From contig WVZK01000100.1 of the NCBI GenBank assembly GCA_011772475.1, forward strand, positions 1 through 44,313: a DNA stretch of 44,313 bases, given 5' to 3'. Made by a program: the position numbers and the translations under genes. The notes below the pieces were generated by a model. The model saw only the letters and a list, made by a program, of their open reading frames with translations. It had not been told where the DNA came from and did not search any database. This DNA comes from Candidatus Aminicenantota bacterium (GTDB taxonomy: Bacteria; Acidobacteriota; Aminicenantia; Aminicenantales; Aminicenantaceae). The first letter of the stretch is position 1. Every line of letters begins with the position of its first letter. Below, one piece after another: positions 31,632 through 40,717 of this stretch.

Positions 31632-33314
31632 TTAATCTAAGACTTCATAAGCTATAATATCTTTGCTGCTTCCTTTAACCTTCTTGGGGCCGATTTTTCT
31701 AATCTTAAATTTCCCTTTTACGTGGTTGTATGTATCTTCTCCGATGATGATTTGATTAGGCTGAGCAAGCGATTCTAATCTTGAGGCAACATTAACTGGA
31801 TTTCCGATAACAGTGTACTCCATCCGTTTGAGTGAGCCAATATTCCCAGCCACAACATTCCCAGTATTGATGCCTATCCGTATATCAAATTTTTCCCTAT
31901 GCCCAGCCTTGTCAATCATCGCTGCCAGCTCCTGTCGCATTTTAAGGGCTGCTGAAACTGCTCTTTCAGCATCGTCTTTCTTTTCTATGGGCGCTCCGAA
32001 AATAGCCATAAGGCTATCTCCTATGTATTTGTCCAATGTTCCGTCATTCTCGAAAATGATATCCGTCATCCGGGAGAAAAACTGATTCAGGAGCATGTTT
32101 ATCTCACGGGGGGGCATCTTTTCAGTGAGTTCTGTGAAACCAATAATGTCTGAGAAAAGAATCGTGGCCTTCAAATCTTTGGCTTCCATGATGTTTTCTT
32201 TTTCTTCCTGACTCGATTTTAATATCATGTCAATTACCTGAGGGGAGTGAAACCTCTCCAGCCTGCCTCTCATTCGCTCTTCTTCTCGGATCTTTTGATT
32301 GAGACTAGCCTGCTCAAGTATCATGGCCATTTGGCAACTGATTGTCTTAAGTAGTTCGAGGTCTTCTTCGGTGAATTGATTATCAATCCTTGTGCTATCT
32401 AACTGAATAACGCCGATAATTTTTTCTCTTTTCCAGAGAGGCACACACATTGCAGACCGGATTTTTTGGCCTAAAACGCTTTCGGCATGGGCTAACCTCG
32501 AATCATCCATGGCATTGGATGTAAGAAGAGCAACCTTATCTTGAATGACCTTATTGATGATCGTCTGGCTTGCTTTTATTTCTCCCTTGCTCTTTATTTT
32601 GTCATCTTTGTATTTGATAACTGCGGGTATGAACTGATTATTCTTTTCTTCATCGGTAAGGATTAAAAAGCCGTAATCAGCATCGATAACCATAAAAATG
32701 TGGTCCATTATTTTCTTAAGCAGTTCGTTAAAGTCGTGGATAGAATTCAACTGCCTGCTAATCTCATACAGGACAAAAAGAACTTTGTTCGCTCTTTCTG
32801 AGGGCAACGCCTCAGGTTTTGATTTTGCTTTCCGACTTTTCCTCTTCGATAGGGATGAAATAATTTGTTTTTTGAGTGCTTTCTTAGGCTTTGGAGAGGC
32901 TAATAATGTCTGTGAATCCTCCTGACAACTTTCTTTAGGACTGATTTTTAGTGTTTGTTGATGCCATTTTTCGTATTCGCTCTCCTTTGTCACGATAAGA
33001 GTATCAGGACGTGAGGGAGATTTTTTTTCTTTGGTCAGGAATGTCAATTTGGTATTCCCAATCTTTATCTCGTCGTCGTGTTTCAGCAGGAACTTTTGAA
33101 CAAATTTTTTATTGATCATCGTGCCGTTGTGGCTTCCAAGATCAGTTAAAACAAAGTTTTTATCTTGCTCGATTATTATGGCGTGGTAGTGGGAAACTCT
33201 TGGATCGGCCAGGACGATATCGTTATCTCTGCTGCGGCCTATGGTGGTTTTTTTCTTAGCAATCGGGAAATCAGATATTTGACCGTCTTGGCTGATGATG
33301 TTGATGATAGGCAT
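31632..33314 (-). CDS. Adenylate cyclase with FHA and GAF domains (class III)
   Basis: 560 residues, no membrane helices. Residues ~20-95 are an FHA phosphothreonine-binding domain (GRSRDND, VSHYHA, GSHNGT). A basic linker leads to a GAF domain (about 175-335). The class III cyclase domain (about 380-560) has metal-binding Asp389 (FSDIIGF) and Asp433 (DKYIGDSLM), the adenine-selecting pair Lys429/Thr501, and the transition-state Asn508/Arg512 (NPVNVASR). All key residues for converting ATP to cAMP are present. The FHA domain suggests control by a Ser/Thr kinase such as the one at 19.7 kb. It is the third gene after an FAD enzyme and a small cNMP-binding protein, and is convergent with the acetate kinase fusion. 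GGAAAGA precedes the ATG. Confidence 0.93.
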   Translation of the reverse strand: MPIINIISQDGQISDFPIAKKKTTIGRSRDNDIVLADPRVSHYHAIIIEQDKNFVLTDLGSHNGTMINKKFVQKFLLKHDDEIKIGNTKLTFLTKEKKSPSRPDTLIVTKESEYEKWHQQTLKISPKESCQEDSQTLLASPKPKKALKKQIISSLSKRKSRKAKSKPEALPSERANKVLFVLYEISRQLNSIHDFNELLKKIMDHIFMVIDADYGFLILTDEEKNNQFIPAVIKYKDDKIKSKGEIKASQTIINKVIQDKVALLTSNAMDDSRLAHAESVLGQKIRSAMCVPLWKREKIIGVIQLDSTRIDNQFTEEDLELLKTISCQMAMILEQASLNQKIREEERMRGRLERFHSPQVIDMILKSSQEEKENIMEAKDLKATILFSDIIGFTELTEKMPPREINMLLNQFFSRMTDIIFENDGTLDKYIGDSLMAIFGAPIEKKDDAERAVSAALKMRQELAAMIDKAGHREKFDIRIGINTGNVVAGNIGSLKRMEYTVIGNPVNVASRLESLAQPNQIIIGEDTYNHVKGKFKIRKIGPKKVKGSSKDIIAYEVLD

Positions 33315-33449
33315 TTATCTTTCCGTTTATGTAGAAAAAATACCAGAATAGCCGCTATTTTGTCCAGATATCTTAAGATTTCTCGTCGTTTCTATTATAT
33401 GAATAAATGCTTAGGATAGTGAGGATAAAAATTCAAAAGTAGGCTTACC

Positions 33450-33815
33450 TCAGGTTTTTAGTCGAGCAAGCTCACGATTCATCTCGCGAATGCGGTGTGA
33501 CATCCTTTCGACAATTCGAAAAGCCAGAGACGGGTCTTCGGTTATCCTACGAAGAAAAGTTCTTTTATCTATGGTAAGGGCTCGGACCTCTCCCAAAGCT
33601 CGGACAGTAGCAGAGCGAACATCATGCTCAAAGATAGCCATCTCACCAAAGAAATCTCCTTTGCCAAGCACAGCTAAGCGAACTTCTTTGCCGCTAATCT
33701 CTTGGATCACCTCCACCTTCCCGTCCTGGATTTCATACATACAGTCTCCTGTTTTTCCCTGGCGGATAATAACCTCGCCCTCTTGATACACTCTGCCCAA
33801 TTCACCTGTACCCAT
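33450..33815 (-). CDS. Stand-alone cyclic-nucleotide-binding domain protein
   Basis: 121 residues from the ATG at 33815, which has AGAGGA just upstream; a longer frame reaches 33866 but lacks support. Nearly the whole protein is one CAP-type domain: GDCMYEIQDGKVEVI, then the phosphate-binding cassette FFGEMAIFEHDVRSATVRA with Glu58 and the critical Arg67 both present. It should therefore bind cAMP or cGMP. There is no DNA-binding domain, so it works through a partner. It overlaps the upstream FAD-enzyme gene by 14 bases and is followed 135 bp later by the adenylate cyclase, suggesting the cyclase product is its ligand. Confidence 0.88.
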   Translation of the reverse strand: MGTGELGRVYQEGEVIIRQGKTGDCMYEIQDGKVEVIQEISGKEVRLAVLGKGDFFGEMAIFEHDVRSATVRALGEVRALTIDKRTFLRRITEDPSLAFRIVERMSHRIREMNRELARLKT

Positions 33816-35220
33816 AGGTCCTCTTCTGAAAGCGCTTTCTTTTGAAAGGAAATACAGCAACAGCAATGTTCCAGAAAAAGCGGATAAAGAAAAAAGGGTG
33901 AAACATACGCCAAAAGACTTCTTGGTAAGGTGCGCTCCCTGTTAATAAGTCCCATAAGGACATGCTCATTCTTTTGCGCCCACTCTTATTTTTTTGCTCC
34001 ATGATGACCATGCGAAAGACGGCACGTCGGGCAAAACGTACCTTCTGAACAAGGCCAACAGCAAAAAATATTATCTTTCCAATTCTGTTGTCTTTTTCAA
34101 TTCTCTTGCAAGCCGGCCAGAAATGTTTCTTGAAGTCATGAGCTGAAATACCTTCGAAAATTGCGGTGGTAGCAGCTGCTTTGGCTGTACAGTAGGCACC
34201 CCCGATCCCATCCTTATATAACCTGCTCACTCCGCAATCTCCGATGAAAACTATCCTGTCGGAAAAAGCCTTCTTAGATCCCTTGATGTTTATTTGGGGA
34301 TAACATTGACAGGCTTTATGGTTCATGTTCCAATCGGGAGGCACACAACTTTTCACCTCTGGATTTTCAAGAAAGGACTGCACAAGCTCCTTATTAATCT
34401 TTTTCCCCAGCATGCATACTGTCGCGTAGTCTCCCTTGGGGATAAATGCTGCAAATTCCAGCCTCGGTATTTTAAGAAGGAAAGCATGCATGGAGCTTCC
34501 CAGGCAATTCTCCACGCCTTCCTCGCCTAAATAATACTCGCAGATGAAAGTTTTTGTGGTGTCAGGGGGGATGTAGTCTGTATTTTGGAAAAGCTTAATT
34601 GTTGGAGAGTTTACTCCAGCGGCAACCACCAAAAGGTCATATTCCTTTTCCAATCCAGTCGAGGTTTTGATCTGAGGCCACTTGTCATCCCAACCAATAT
34701 CTTTAATCCTCGCCTGTATTAAATGTGCGCCCTTTTCCATGGCCAGGTCCTGCAAATAGCCGTCAAAGCTGCCCCATTTTTTCTCTTTTATACCGCGCGG
34801 CCCAGCCCCTCTGTAGACAGCCCCAATTCTTTTTTCGTGGAGAGGAGTATCAATTACTACTCTGCCAACGTCCATATGCAGGGTATAGGATTCTATTCCC
34901 CTTTGGACGACCGAGGGTGGTAAATTTATTCCTTCTGTGGCTAAAGTTTGCACCAGCGATTCGGAAATAATTCCGCCGCACATATTGCACCCGGCTGGAG
35001 CTGGGGCAGAAAAATCGCGGGATTCAAAGATATCTAATTGAATATTTATTCCAACCCTTTTTGCCAGATCAAGGAGAAAGTAGCTGAAAAAAGAACCCGC
35101 TGGTCCGCTGCCGATAACTCCTACTCGAGAATTGTTTTCCAGATTAAGTCCAGATGTTTTAAGTTTGATGTGCAGCCCATGCTTTTTAGAGTCGAACTTT
35201 CTCGTTTTATGAATTTGCAA
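33802..35220 (-). CDS. FAD-dependent oxidoreductase, geranylgeranyl reductase-like
   Basis: 472 residues. The dinucleotide-binding motif GSGPAGSF lies at residues 37-44, and the FAD-closing motif FIGDCGVSRLYKDGIGGAYCTAKAA at about 315-340 (quoted only in part here as GDCGVSRLYKDGIGGAY). A Cys-rich PAGCNMCGGI segment follows the first motif, as in GGR-type flavoproteins. The C-terminal ~70 residues are basic and aromatic-hydrophobic (FHPFFFIRFFWNIAVAVFPF), suggesting membrane contact. Such enzymes reduce isoprenoid chains of lipids or quinones; the substrate here is unknown. The start is a TTG with GGAG 6 bases upstream, downstream of a promoter at 35314-35343. It heads the operon with the cNMP-binding protein and the adenylate cyclase. 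Confidence 0.8.
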   Translation of the reverse strand: MQIHKTRKFDSKKHGLHIKLKTSGLNLENNSRVGVIGSGPAGSFFSYFLLDLAKRVGINIQLDIFESRDFSAPAPAGCNMCGGIISESLVQTLATEGINLPPSVVQRGIESYTLHMDVGRVVIDTPLHEKRIGAVYRGAGPRGIKEKKWGSFDGYLQDLAMEKGAHLIQARIKDIGWDDKWPQIKTSTGLEKEYDLLVVAAGVNSPTIKLFQNTDYIPPDTTKTFICEYYLGEEGVENCLGSSMHAFLLKIPRLEFAAFIPKGDYATVCMLGKKINKELVQSFLENPEVKSCVPPDWNMNHKACQCYPQINIKGSKKAFSDRIVFIGDCGVSRLYKDGIGGAYCTAKAAATTAIFEGISAHDFKKHFWPACKRIEKDNRIGKIIFFAVGLVQKVRFARRAVFRMVIMEQKNKSGRKRMSMSLWDLLTGSAPYQEVFWRMFHPFFFIRFFWNIAVAVFPFKRKRFQKRTYGYR

Positions 35221-35313
35221 CTTTTCTCCAATTCTTATCTTCGGTGCTTACCTATTGGCAGTCAAGATATCCAGAAGGCGAGTAGATTGGCGTTTTTTCT
35301 CTGGACAGAGAGG

Positions 35314-35343
35314 CTTATAGCACAGGAAAACTCTAGTTGTCAA
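35314..35343 (-). promoter_or_regulatory. Promoter of the FAD enzyme/cNMP/cyclase operon (conserved-spacer type)
   Basis: On the minus strand: TTGACA (35343-35338), 18-bp spacer ending in TTTTCCTGTGC, TATAAG (35319-35314), ~94 bp before the TTG start. It differs from the parA and bactofilin promoters by few bases in the spacer end. The divergent gap (35221-35595) also holds the candidate promoter for the next operon. Confidence 0.52.
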
Positions 35344-35478
35344 ATAGAAATGATGGAAATAATATTATTAATATAACTTTATATATGCCGGAAACGAAAA
35401 AATTTTTCCCTTTCCTCAAATTGAAATATTAATTAAAATAGTTGATTAATACACTTCATATTCTGAAGAAAGTTACGT

Positions 35479-35508
35479 TTGCTGACTTTTATCTGGTAAT
35501 ATTATACT
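35479..35508 (+). promoter_or_regulatory. Candidate promoter of the LolA-like/barrel/RND operon
   Basis: TTGCTG (35479-35484), 18-bp spacer, TATACT (35503-35508), about 88 bp before the ATG at 35596. The -10 is good and the -35 moderate. Confidence 0.35.
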
Positions 35509-35595
35509 GAAGGCTGATTGTCCTAAGCTGAATTACATAAAAATAAAAATAAGCATCAATATAAAACTATGATGGCAATAAGCGGAGGATATCCC

Positions 35596-36357
35596 ATGAA
35601 ACAAATAATAATCTCAGGTTTAATAGCCTTGCTCTTGGTGCCTGTTTTATACGGCCAGGAGCTTACGGGTGAAGACATAGTCCAGAAAGTAAATGATTTA
35701 TTTAATGTAGAGACAGCTCATGCTAAAGCAAAAATGACAATCCAGACCACCTCAGGTCAGAAACGAACCTTCGTTTATGAATCATGGAGCAAAAACAAAG
35801 GAGAGAAAAATCTCGTGCGATATCTGGAACCGAGGCGCGTGAAAGATCAGGCGACACTTATGCTGAACAATGCCGATGATATATGGATGTACTTTCCACG
35901 GACACAACGCGTCCGTAAGCTTGCATCACATGCCAAAAAACAGAAAATGCAGGGAAGCGATTTTTCTTATGAGGATATGGGGAGCGGGGATGCTTTTATA
36001 AACGATTTTAGCCCGAAAAGACTTCAGGATGAAAAAATGGAAGGGTATGATTGCTATAAATTAGAGCTAACCCGCAAACCAGACAGCGACGTCTCATATT
36101 CCAGATTGATCATGTGGGTAATCAAAGAGAATTTTGTTCCCGTAGTAATTGACTATTATGACGAAGATGACCCTACTCTTCACGAAAAAAGATTGATTGA
36201 GAGCGATATTCGAGTCATCGACGATATTCCAACAGCGATGAAGGTTGTCATGCACAATAAGAATGACAACACTCAAACCGAACTTGAACTTCTCGAAGTG
36301 AAATACAATATCACCCTGCCTGACAGCATGTTTACAGAAAGAGGATTGAAGAAATGA
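35596..36357 (+). CDS. Periplasmic outer-membrane lipoprotein-sorting (LolA-like) protein
   Basis: 253 residues from the ATG at 35596, preceded by GGAGGAT. A signal peptide is clear (MKQIIISGLIALLLVPVLYG, cleavage near residue 20-22). The mature protein has the half-barrel LolA/LolB-like pattern seen in COG2834 proteins: VETAHAKAKMTIQT, WMYFPRTQRVRKL, GSDFSYEDM and the KLELTRKPDS strand. These are adjacent to MMPL/RND exporters in many genomes and probably carry a lipid or lipoprotein across the periplasm. Its stop overlaps the next start (ATGA), binding the first two genes of a three-gene operon. Confidence 0.85.
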   Translation: MKQIIISGLIALLLVPVLYGQELTGEDIVQKVNDLFNVETAHAKAKMTIQTTSGQKRTFVYESWSKNKGEKNLVRYLEPRRVKDQATLMLNNADDIWMYFPRTQRVRKLASHAKKQKMQGSDFSYEDMGSGDAFINDFSPKRLQDEKMEGYDCYKLELTRKPDSDVSYSRLIMWVIKENFVPVVIDYYDEDDPTLHEKRLIESDIRVIDDIPTAMKVVMHNKNDNTQTELELLEVKYNITLPDSMFTERGLKK

Positions 36358-37544
36358 AGAAGTGGCTTTCTGTACTGGTTTTTTTCTCGTTTAGCCTCAC
36401 CGCCGTAGCTGCTCAGGATAGTGTTGAGCTATTCGGGTATTTCGAATCTCAAGCCATGGGTGCCGATATTAAGGATGAATTCCTGCTCCTTTATTCCAAC
36501 AAGCTAAGGGTTGATTTAAAATCCAGTTTATCAGAAAAAGTCACTTTTGCCGCAAATTTCGATTACATTACCTTTCATGGAAAAACAGAATGGAACATAC
36601 TCGATTTTCTGCCTGCTGAAGTCGTTGCTGAAGTTCCGCTTGGAATGGAGGCTTTTTACGTGCTCCCGTTCTCAGACCGGCATTTTCTCGATAATGCCTA
36701 CATCAAGCTATCTTTTAAACATTTTGACCTGACCGTGGGCAAGCAACAGATCTCTCTGGGGACTGGTTATGTCTGGAATCCGACTGATGTGTTTAATATA
36801 AAAGAACTCTTCGACCCCACCTACGAACAGCCAGGTCACAATGCTATGCGATTGGACGTTTCGCTGGGTTCTATGTACACAATCACAACTCTCTTTTCTC
36901 CTGAGGACACCTGGAAAAACTCGGCCAAATTGATTCAGCTCAAGGGGAGGATTTCGCACTTCGATTACTCTATGACCGGGATAGAGAAGGTCTGGCGTTT
37001 TCATGATTATACCCAGTTTGATCCTGTAAGCATGAATTTCTTGGAATTACCGGGAAAAAGGCAGCTCCTCGGAGCAAGCACAGCCGGCGAGCTTTTAGGA
37101 TTAGGAGTTTGGGCAGAGTATGCCTATAACTGGATGGAAAATTCAGAAAATTTCTACGAACTTGTGGTCGGAACAGATTACACCTTTAATTTCCAAACTT
37201 ACATGATGATCGAGTATTACAGGAATACTTTGGGAAAAACTGATTATGAACAATACAACCTCAATGATTGGATGCGGATGATAGCCTTGGAACAGAAGGC
37301 CATCTCCCGCGATCAAATCTATGCCTTCATCCAGCACCCTGCCACTGATTTAATGTCTGTCGGAATTTCAACGATTTACAGCGTCTCGGACAACAGCTTT
37401 GCTCTGGTTCCGACTCTGAATTATTCTTTTTCAGATAATGTGGAGATTTTTGCCTATCTGAATTTTAATATCGGCAAGGAAGGAAAAGTTTTTGCTAAAA
37501 CCATGGGTAATGGTGGCTTGATTCGGGCTCGAGTTTATTTTTAA
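36354..37544 (+). CDS. Outer-membrane beta-barrel protein of a lipid-transport-like operon
   Basis: 396 residues. The signal peptide (MKKWLSVLVFFSFSLTAVAA) is followed by an alternating amphipathic strand pattern through the whole protein (VELFGYFESQAMG, KVTFAANFDYITF, FDLTVGKQQISLGTGY). The chain ends in ...LIRARVYF with a terminal Phe, the signature of an outer-membrane barrel. It resembles DUF1302-type or porin-like proteins in general appearance, but I cannot assign the family with certainty. It overlaps the LolA-like gene by 4 bases and precedes the RND exporter by 29 bp, so it probably forms the outer-membrane end of the same transport route. Confidence 0.75.
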   Translation: MKKWLSVLVFFSFSLTAVAAQDSVELFGYFESQAMGADIKDEFLLLYSNKLRVDLKSSLSEKVTFAANFDYITFHGKTEWNILDFLPAEVVAEVPLGMEAFYVLPFSDRHFLDNAYIKLSFKHFDLTVGKQQISLGTGYVWNPTDVFNIKELFDPTYEQPGHNAMRLDVSLGSMYTITTLFSPEDTWKNSAKLIQLKGRISHFDYSMTGIEKVWRFHDYTQFDPVSMNFLELPGKRQLLGASTAGELLGLGVWAEYAYNWMENSENFYELVVGTDYTFNFQTYMMIEYYRNTLGKTDYEQYNLNDWMRMIALEQKAISRDQIYAFIQHPATDLMSVGISTIYSVSDNSFALVPTLNYSFSDNVEIFAYLNFNIGKEGKVFAKTMGNGGLIRARVYF

Positions 37545-37573
37545 TCTGTAAAAGGAAAGGAGAGGACAGATAA

Positions 37574-40414
37574 ATGAGAGAAAAGATCCTAAAAAGCCTG
37601 GCCCACTGGCATACCTCCCATCCCTGGAGGATGGCGCTGATTGTTTTGCTTCTAACTGTTATTTTTGGTGCTTTTGCCGGGCAGCTGAGCGTTACCACGC
37701 GCACCTCGGATTTGCTGCCAGAGCGTGATCCGAAAGTCATCCAATTTAATAAGATAATCGATGAATTCGCCACAGCCACAAGCCTTATCGTGGTTGTTCA
37801 AGGCGAAGAAAAACGCATCAAGGAGTTTGCAGATAAGCTCGCCCCTCAAATTTTAGAGACGAGAGATACAAGCGGAGATGATTCATTCCAAAGGCAAATC
37901 GACAAGCTTCAAAAAAAGATAGAAAAATTAAAAGAAAAGGGGAATGAGTCGAAAATATCAGAGCTTCAATCCGAAATCAAAACGTTGCAATCTCAGATGA
38001 ATTTTAAACTGTTTCAGCGCGTTGATTATAAAATGGATATCGATTTTTTAAGAAATCATATGCTGATGCTTGTTAAAGAAGATGATTTAAAAAACATGAA
38101 GGATGTTTTCATGGATCCCAACTTGATAGGTTTGCTGACAAATCTCAATAACTCGATGGAAAAGGAGTACGTCGGTCGGGAAGATTCGCTCTCAACCCGG
38201 GAGAAAGAAGACAGTGCAGTATCGTTCTTGGAGGGGATTCAAAATCTGGTTCTCACCCTACAAAAGACAACAGGCGGGGGAGATATCTCAGATGAAGAAA
38301 TAGAGATAGCTGTTGATAAGCTTCTTTTCGGCGAACCTTATGCCCTTTCCTATGATAAAAAGGCCCTTATTTTAAACGCTATTCCCAACTTCACCTTGAT
38401 GGATAGGAATTTTATCATGAGCTCAACGGTAGCTGTTCAGGCGGTTGTGGATAATTTATTAAAGGATTTTCCTGACGTTGAGGCAGGGCTGTGCGGAGCG
38501 ATACCTAAGGAGCATGATGAACAGATCTATGCTCTGAGGAGTTTTGGGTATACTACAGTGATTGCTTTTATAGCCATTTTGCTCCTGCTGATGATTTCCT
38601 TCAGGATGTGGGTAGCTCCAGTTTTCGCCATAATAAATCTTATGTTTGGTGTGTTATGGGCCCTCGGAAGCGCAGCTATTGTGGTCGGGCAGCTAAACAT
38701 GATTACTTCCATGCTGGCTGTGATAGTTCTTGGACTGGGTATTGACTTTTCTATCCATCTTATTTCCGGATTCACAGAAAGACGTGCTGCTGGAGATACG
38801 ATAGCCATGGCCATGGAGAGCACATTTTTAAAGACTGGCAAAGGGATTTTGACAGGAGCAATGACTACAGCTTGTGCCTTCTATGCTCTGGTCATCAGTT
38901 CTTCACGAGCCATGAAAGAGATGGGATTGGTCACGGGAACAGGCCTTGTGGCGATTCTTTTAGCCACTATGCTCTGCTTGCCAGTCATGCTTGTGTGGAG
39001 AGAACGTCTCCGAGATAGAAGGCGTGAGAGAAGAAAAGGAGTGGAGAAATTCGTCGAGCGAGATATCTCCTTTCGTTTTCTGGGACGCGCGGGAGAATGG
39101 CTTAGTAAAAATTACGTCTTATCAATAGCCGCGTCGATTTTTATGAGTGCCTTACTTATTTGGTCAGCATCAAGAATCCGCTGGGACTATGATTATAGGA
39201 ATATGGAACCGGATGTCCCTTCGATCTGGCTGCTGGATACAATAATGGAAAAGTTTGATTTGAGCATGGATTATGCTTTGGTTTTAGCCGATGACGTCAA
39301 CGAATCCTATGAACTGTCAGAAAAGTACCGTGAACTGGGTTCAGTGGCCATAACTGAGGATATCTCAGTCTTTGTCCCTTCCGAAGAGCAGCAGCAGAAA
39401 AGGATTCCTCATATAAACGAGGTCCTGGAAAGAATCCGATCCGCTCGTGTAAAGCAAGCAGTGCTCCCGGGCGAGTTATCCACTTTGAAAGATGAGATAG
39501 GTCGGCTGGAGATGAACATCATGGAAATGCAGGATATGGCTTTCATAGGCGGACAGGACAAGGTAGATAATAAGTGCAAAGATATCGTGGGTGATCCTGA
39601 GAACCCGAATTCAAGGAATGTAATCAAGGAATTGCTACAAAAGTTGGATGCGGATGTTTTGGCAAGCGCCCGAGGATTCTCAAATTTTCAGCAGAATTTC
39701 GGGCCCTATTTTAAAGAATCTGTGATCAAGATGAGCTCGACCGAGTCCATTCAGTTGGAAGAGCTTCCTGTTACCATTCTGGATCGCTACAGCAATAGAA
39801 CCAGGGATCAATTTCTGATAACAGTCTATCCAGCCGGGAGTATTTATGATGGGGAGTTTCTTAATAAGTTCGCTGCGGATGTAGAAAGGGTGAGCAAAAA
39901 AGCAACTGGTATGCCCCCATTATTTGTTGCCCTTCTCAAAATATTCGGCCGTGACGGACGAAACGCGATCATATTGACTCTGGTCGTTGTATTTTTTCTG
40001 CTGTGGGCTGATTTTCGTAAACCAGGTCACGCCTTGATGGCAATGATTCCCCTAGCTTTGGGTGTGTTCTGGATGGTCGGCCTGATGAACCTGACTGGCA
40101 TCCAGCTTTCTATGATGAGTGTCATGGGCCTTCCGTTGATTATCGGCATCGGTATTGATGATGGAGTGCACATCCTGCATCGATGGAGAAGTGAAGGAAA
40201 GGATAAAATTTGGATTGTCTTCTCCAGCACTGGAAAAGCTATTTTTCTCACTTCGCTGACGACGATGTTCGCCTTCGGCTCATTGATGTTCTCTGCTTTC
40301 CCTGGTTGGGGTATGTTTGGAGGCTCGCTCTTCCTTGGAGTGGCAGCCTGCTTCCTGACAACTGTAATCATATTGCCAGGAATTCTGGGAGTGATTGAGA
40401 GAAGAAAAAGCTAG
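37574..40414 (+). CDS. RND/MMPL-family exporter
   Basis: 946 residues in two homologous halves. Each half starts with one transmembrane helix, then a large periplasmic loop, then five helices. The conserved helix-4 motifs GLGIDFSIH (first half) and GIGIDDGVH (second half) carry the proton-relay aspartates. The first periplasmic loop contains a coiled coil (about residues 105-145, QIDKLQKKIEKLKEKGNESK). This architecture matches MMPL/HpnN-like lipid exporters and not drug-efflux AcrB types (about 1,030 aa). It probably moves a lipid or lipid-linked molecule out of the inner membrane, handing it to the LolA-like protein and the outer-membrane barrel encoded upstream. A GGAAAGGAGAGG precedes the ATG. 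Confidence 0.9.
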   Translation: MREKILKSLAHWHTSHPWRMALIVLLLTVIFGAFAGQLSVTTRTSDLLPERDPKVIQFNKIIDEFATATSLIVVVQGEEKRIKEFADKLAPQILETRDTSGDDSFQRQIDKLQKKIEKLKEKGNESKISELQSEIKTLQSQMNFKLFQRVDYKMDIDFLRNHMLMLVKEDDLKNMKDVFMDPNLIGLLTNLNNSMEKEYVGREDSLSTREKEDSAVSFLEGIQNLVLTLQKTTGGGDISDEEIEIAVDKLLFGEPYALSYDKKALILNAIPNFTLMDRNFIMSSTVAVQAVVDNLLKDFPDVEAGLCGAIPKEHDEQIYALRSFGYTTVIAFIAILLLLMISFRMWVAPVFAIINLMFGVLWALGSAAIVVGQLNMITSMLAVIVLGLGIDFSIHLISGFTERRAAGDTIAMAMESTFLKTGKGILTGAMTTACAFYALVISSSRAMKEMGLVTGTGLVAILLATMLCLPVMLVWRERLRDRRRERRKGVEKFVERDISFRFLGRAGEWLSKNYVLSIAASIFMSALLIWSASRIRWDYDYRNMEPDVPSIWLLDTIMEKFDLSMDYALVLADDVNESYELSEKYRELGSVAITEDISVFVPSEEQQQKRIPHINEVLERIRSARVKQAVLPGELSTLKDEIGRLEMNIMEMQDMAFIGGQDKVDNKCKDIVGDPENPNSRNVIKELLQKLDADVLASARGFSNFQQNFGPYFKESVIKMSSTESIQLEELPVTILDRYSNRTRDQFLITVYPAGSIYDGEFLNKFAADVERVSKKATGMPPLFVALLKIFGRDGRNAIILTLVVVFFLLWADFRKPGHALMAMIPLALGVFWMVGLMNLTGIQLSMMSVMGLPLIIGIGIDDGVHILHRWRSEGKDKIWIVFSSTGKAIFLTSLTTMFAFGSLMFSAFPGWGMFGGSLFLGVAACFLTTVIILPGILGVIERRKS

Positions 40415-40458
40415 GGTAAAAAAATAAAGAATAATAAGTAAATTTTCCGGTCATATTT

Positions 40459-40702
40459 GTAGGGGTTTGATTCATCAAACCCACCTTATTGAATATATAA
40501 ATGAACTGAATGGATTTTTTTGGTAGGAGGCTTATGCAGGGGGTTGATTTATCAAACCCACCTTTTGCTAATCTATGGATATTATTTAATTGTAGGGGTT
40601 TGATTCATCAAACCCACCTTATTGAATATATAAATGAACTAAACGGATTTTGTTTTTTGTACAGGCGTTCTATTTGTAGGGGTTTGATTCATCAAACCCA
40701 CA
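40459..40702. repeat. Second cluster of REP-like palindromic repeats
   Basis: Four copies of the GGGTTTGATTCATCAAACCC-type palindrome begin at about 40459, 40536, 40592 and 40676 (spacing 77, 56 and 84 bp). The copies at 40459 and 40592 are identical for about 48 bp, including the downstream ATTGAATATATAAATGAACT. The copy at 40536 is diverged at its left end. The cluster fills the gap between the convergent RND exporter and zinc-ribbon genes, the last copy ending ~15 bp from the latter's stop. Confidence 0.85.
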
Positions 40703-40717
40703 TTTTATTAAAAGGAT

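Noticed and set aside
27507-35532. TTGTCCTAAGCTG occurring at about 27.5 and 35.5 kb
   Set aside because: A pair of identical 13-mers is expected by chance in 44 kb, and the flanks do not match.
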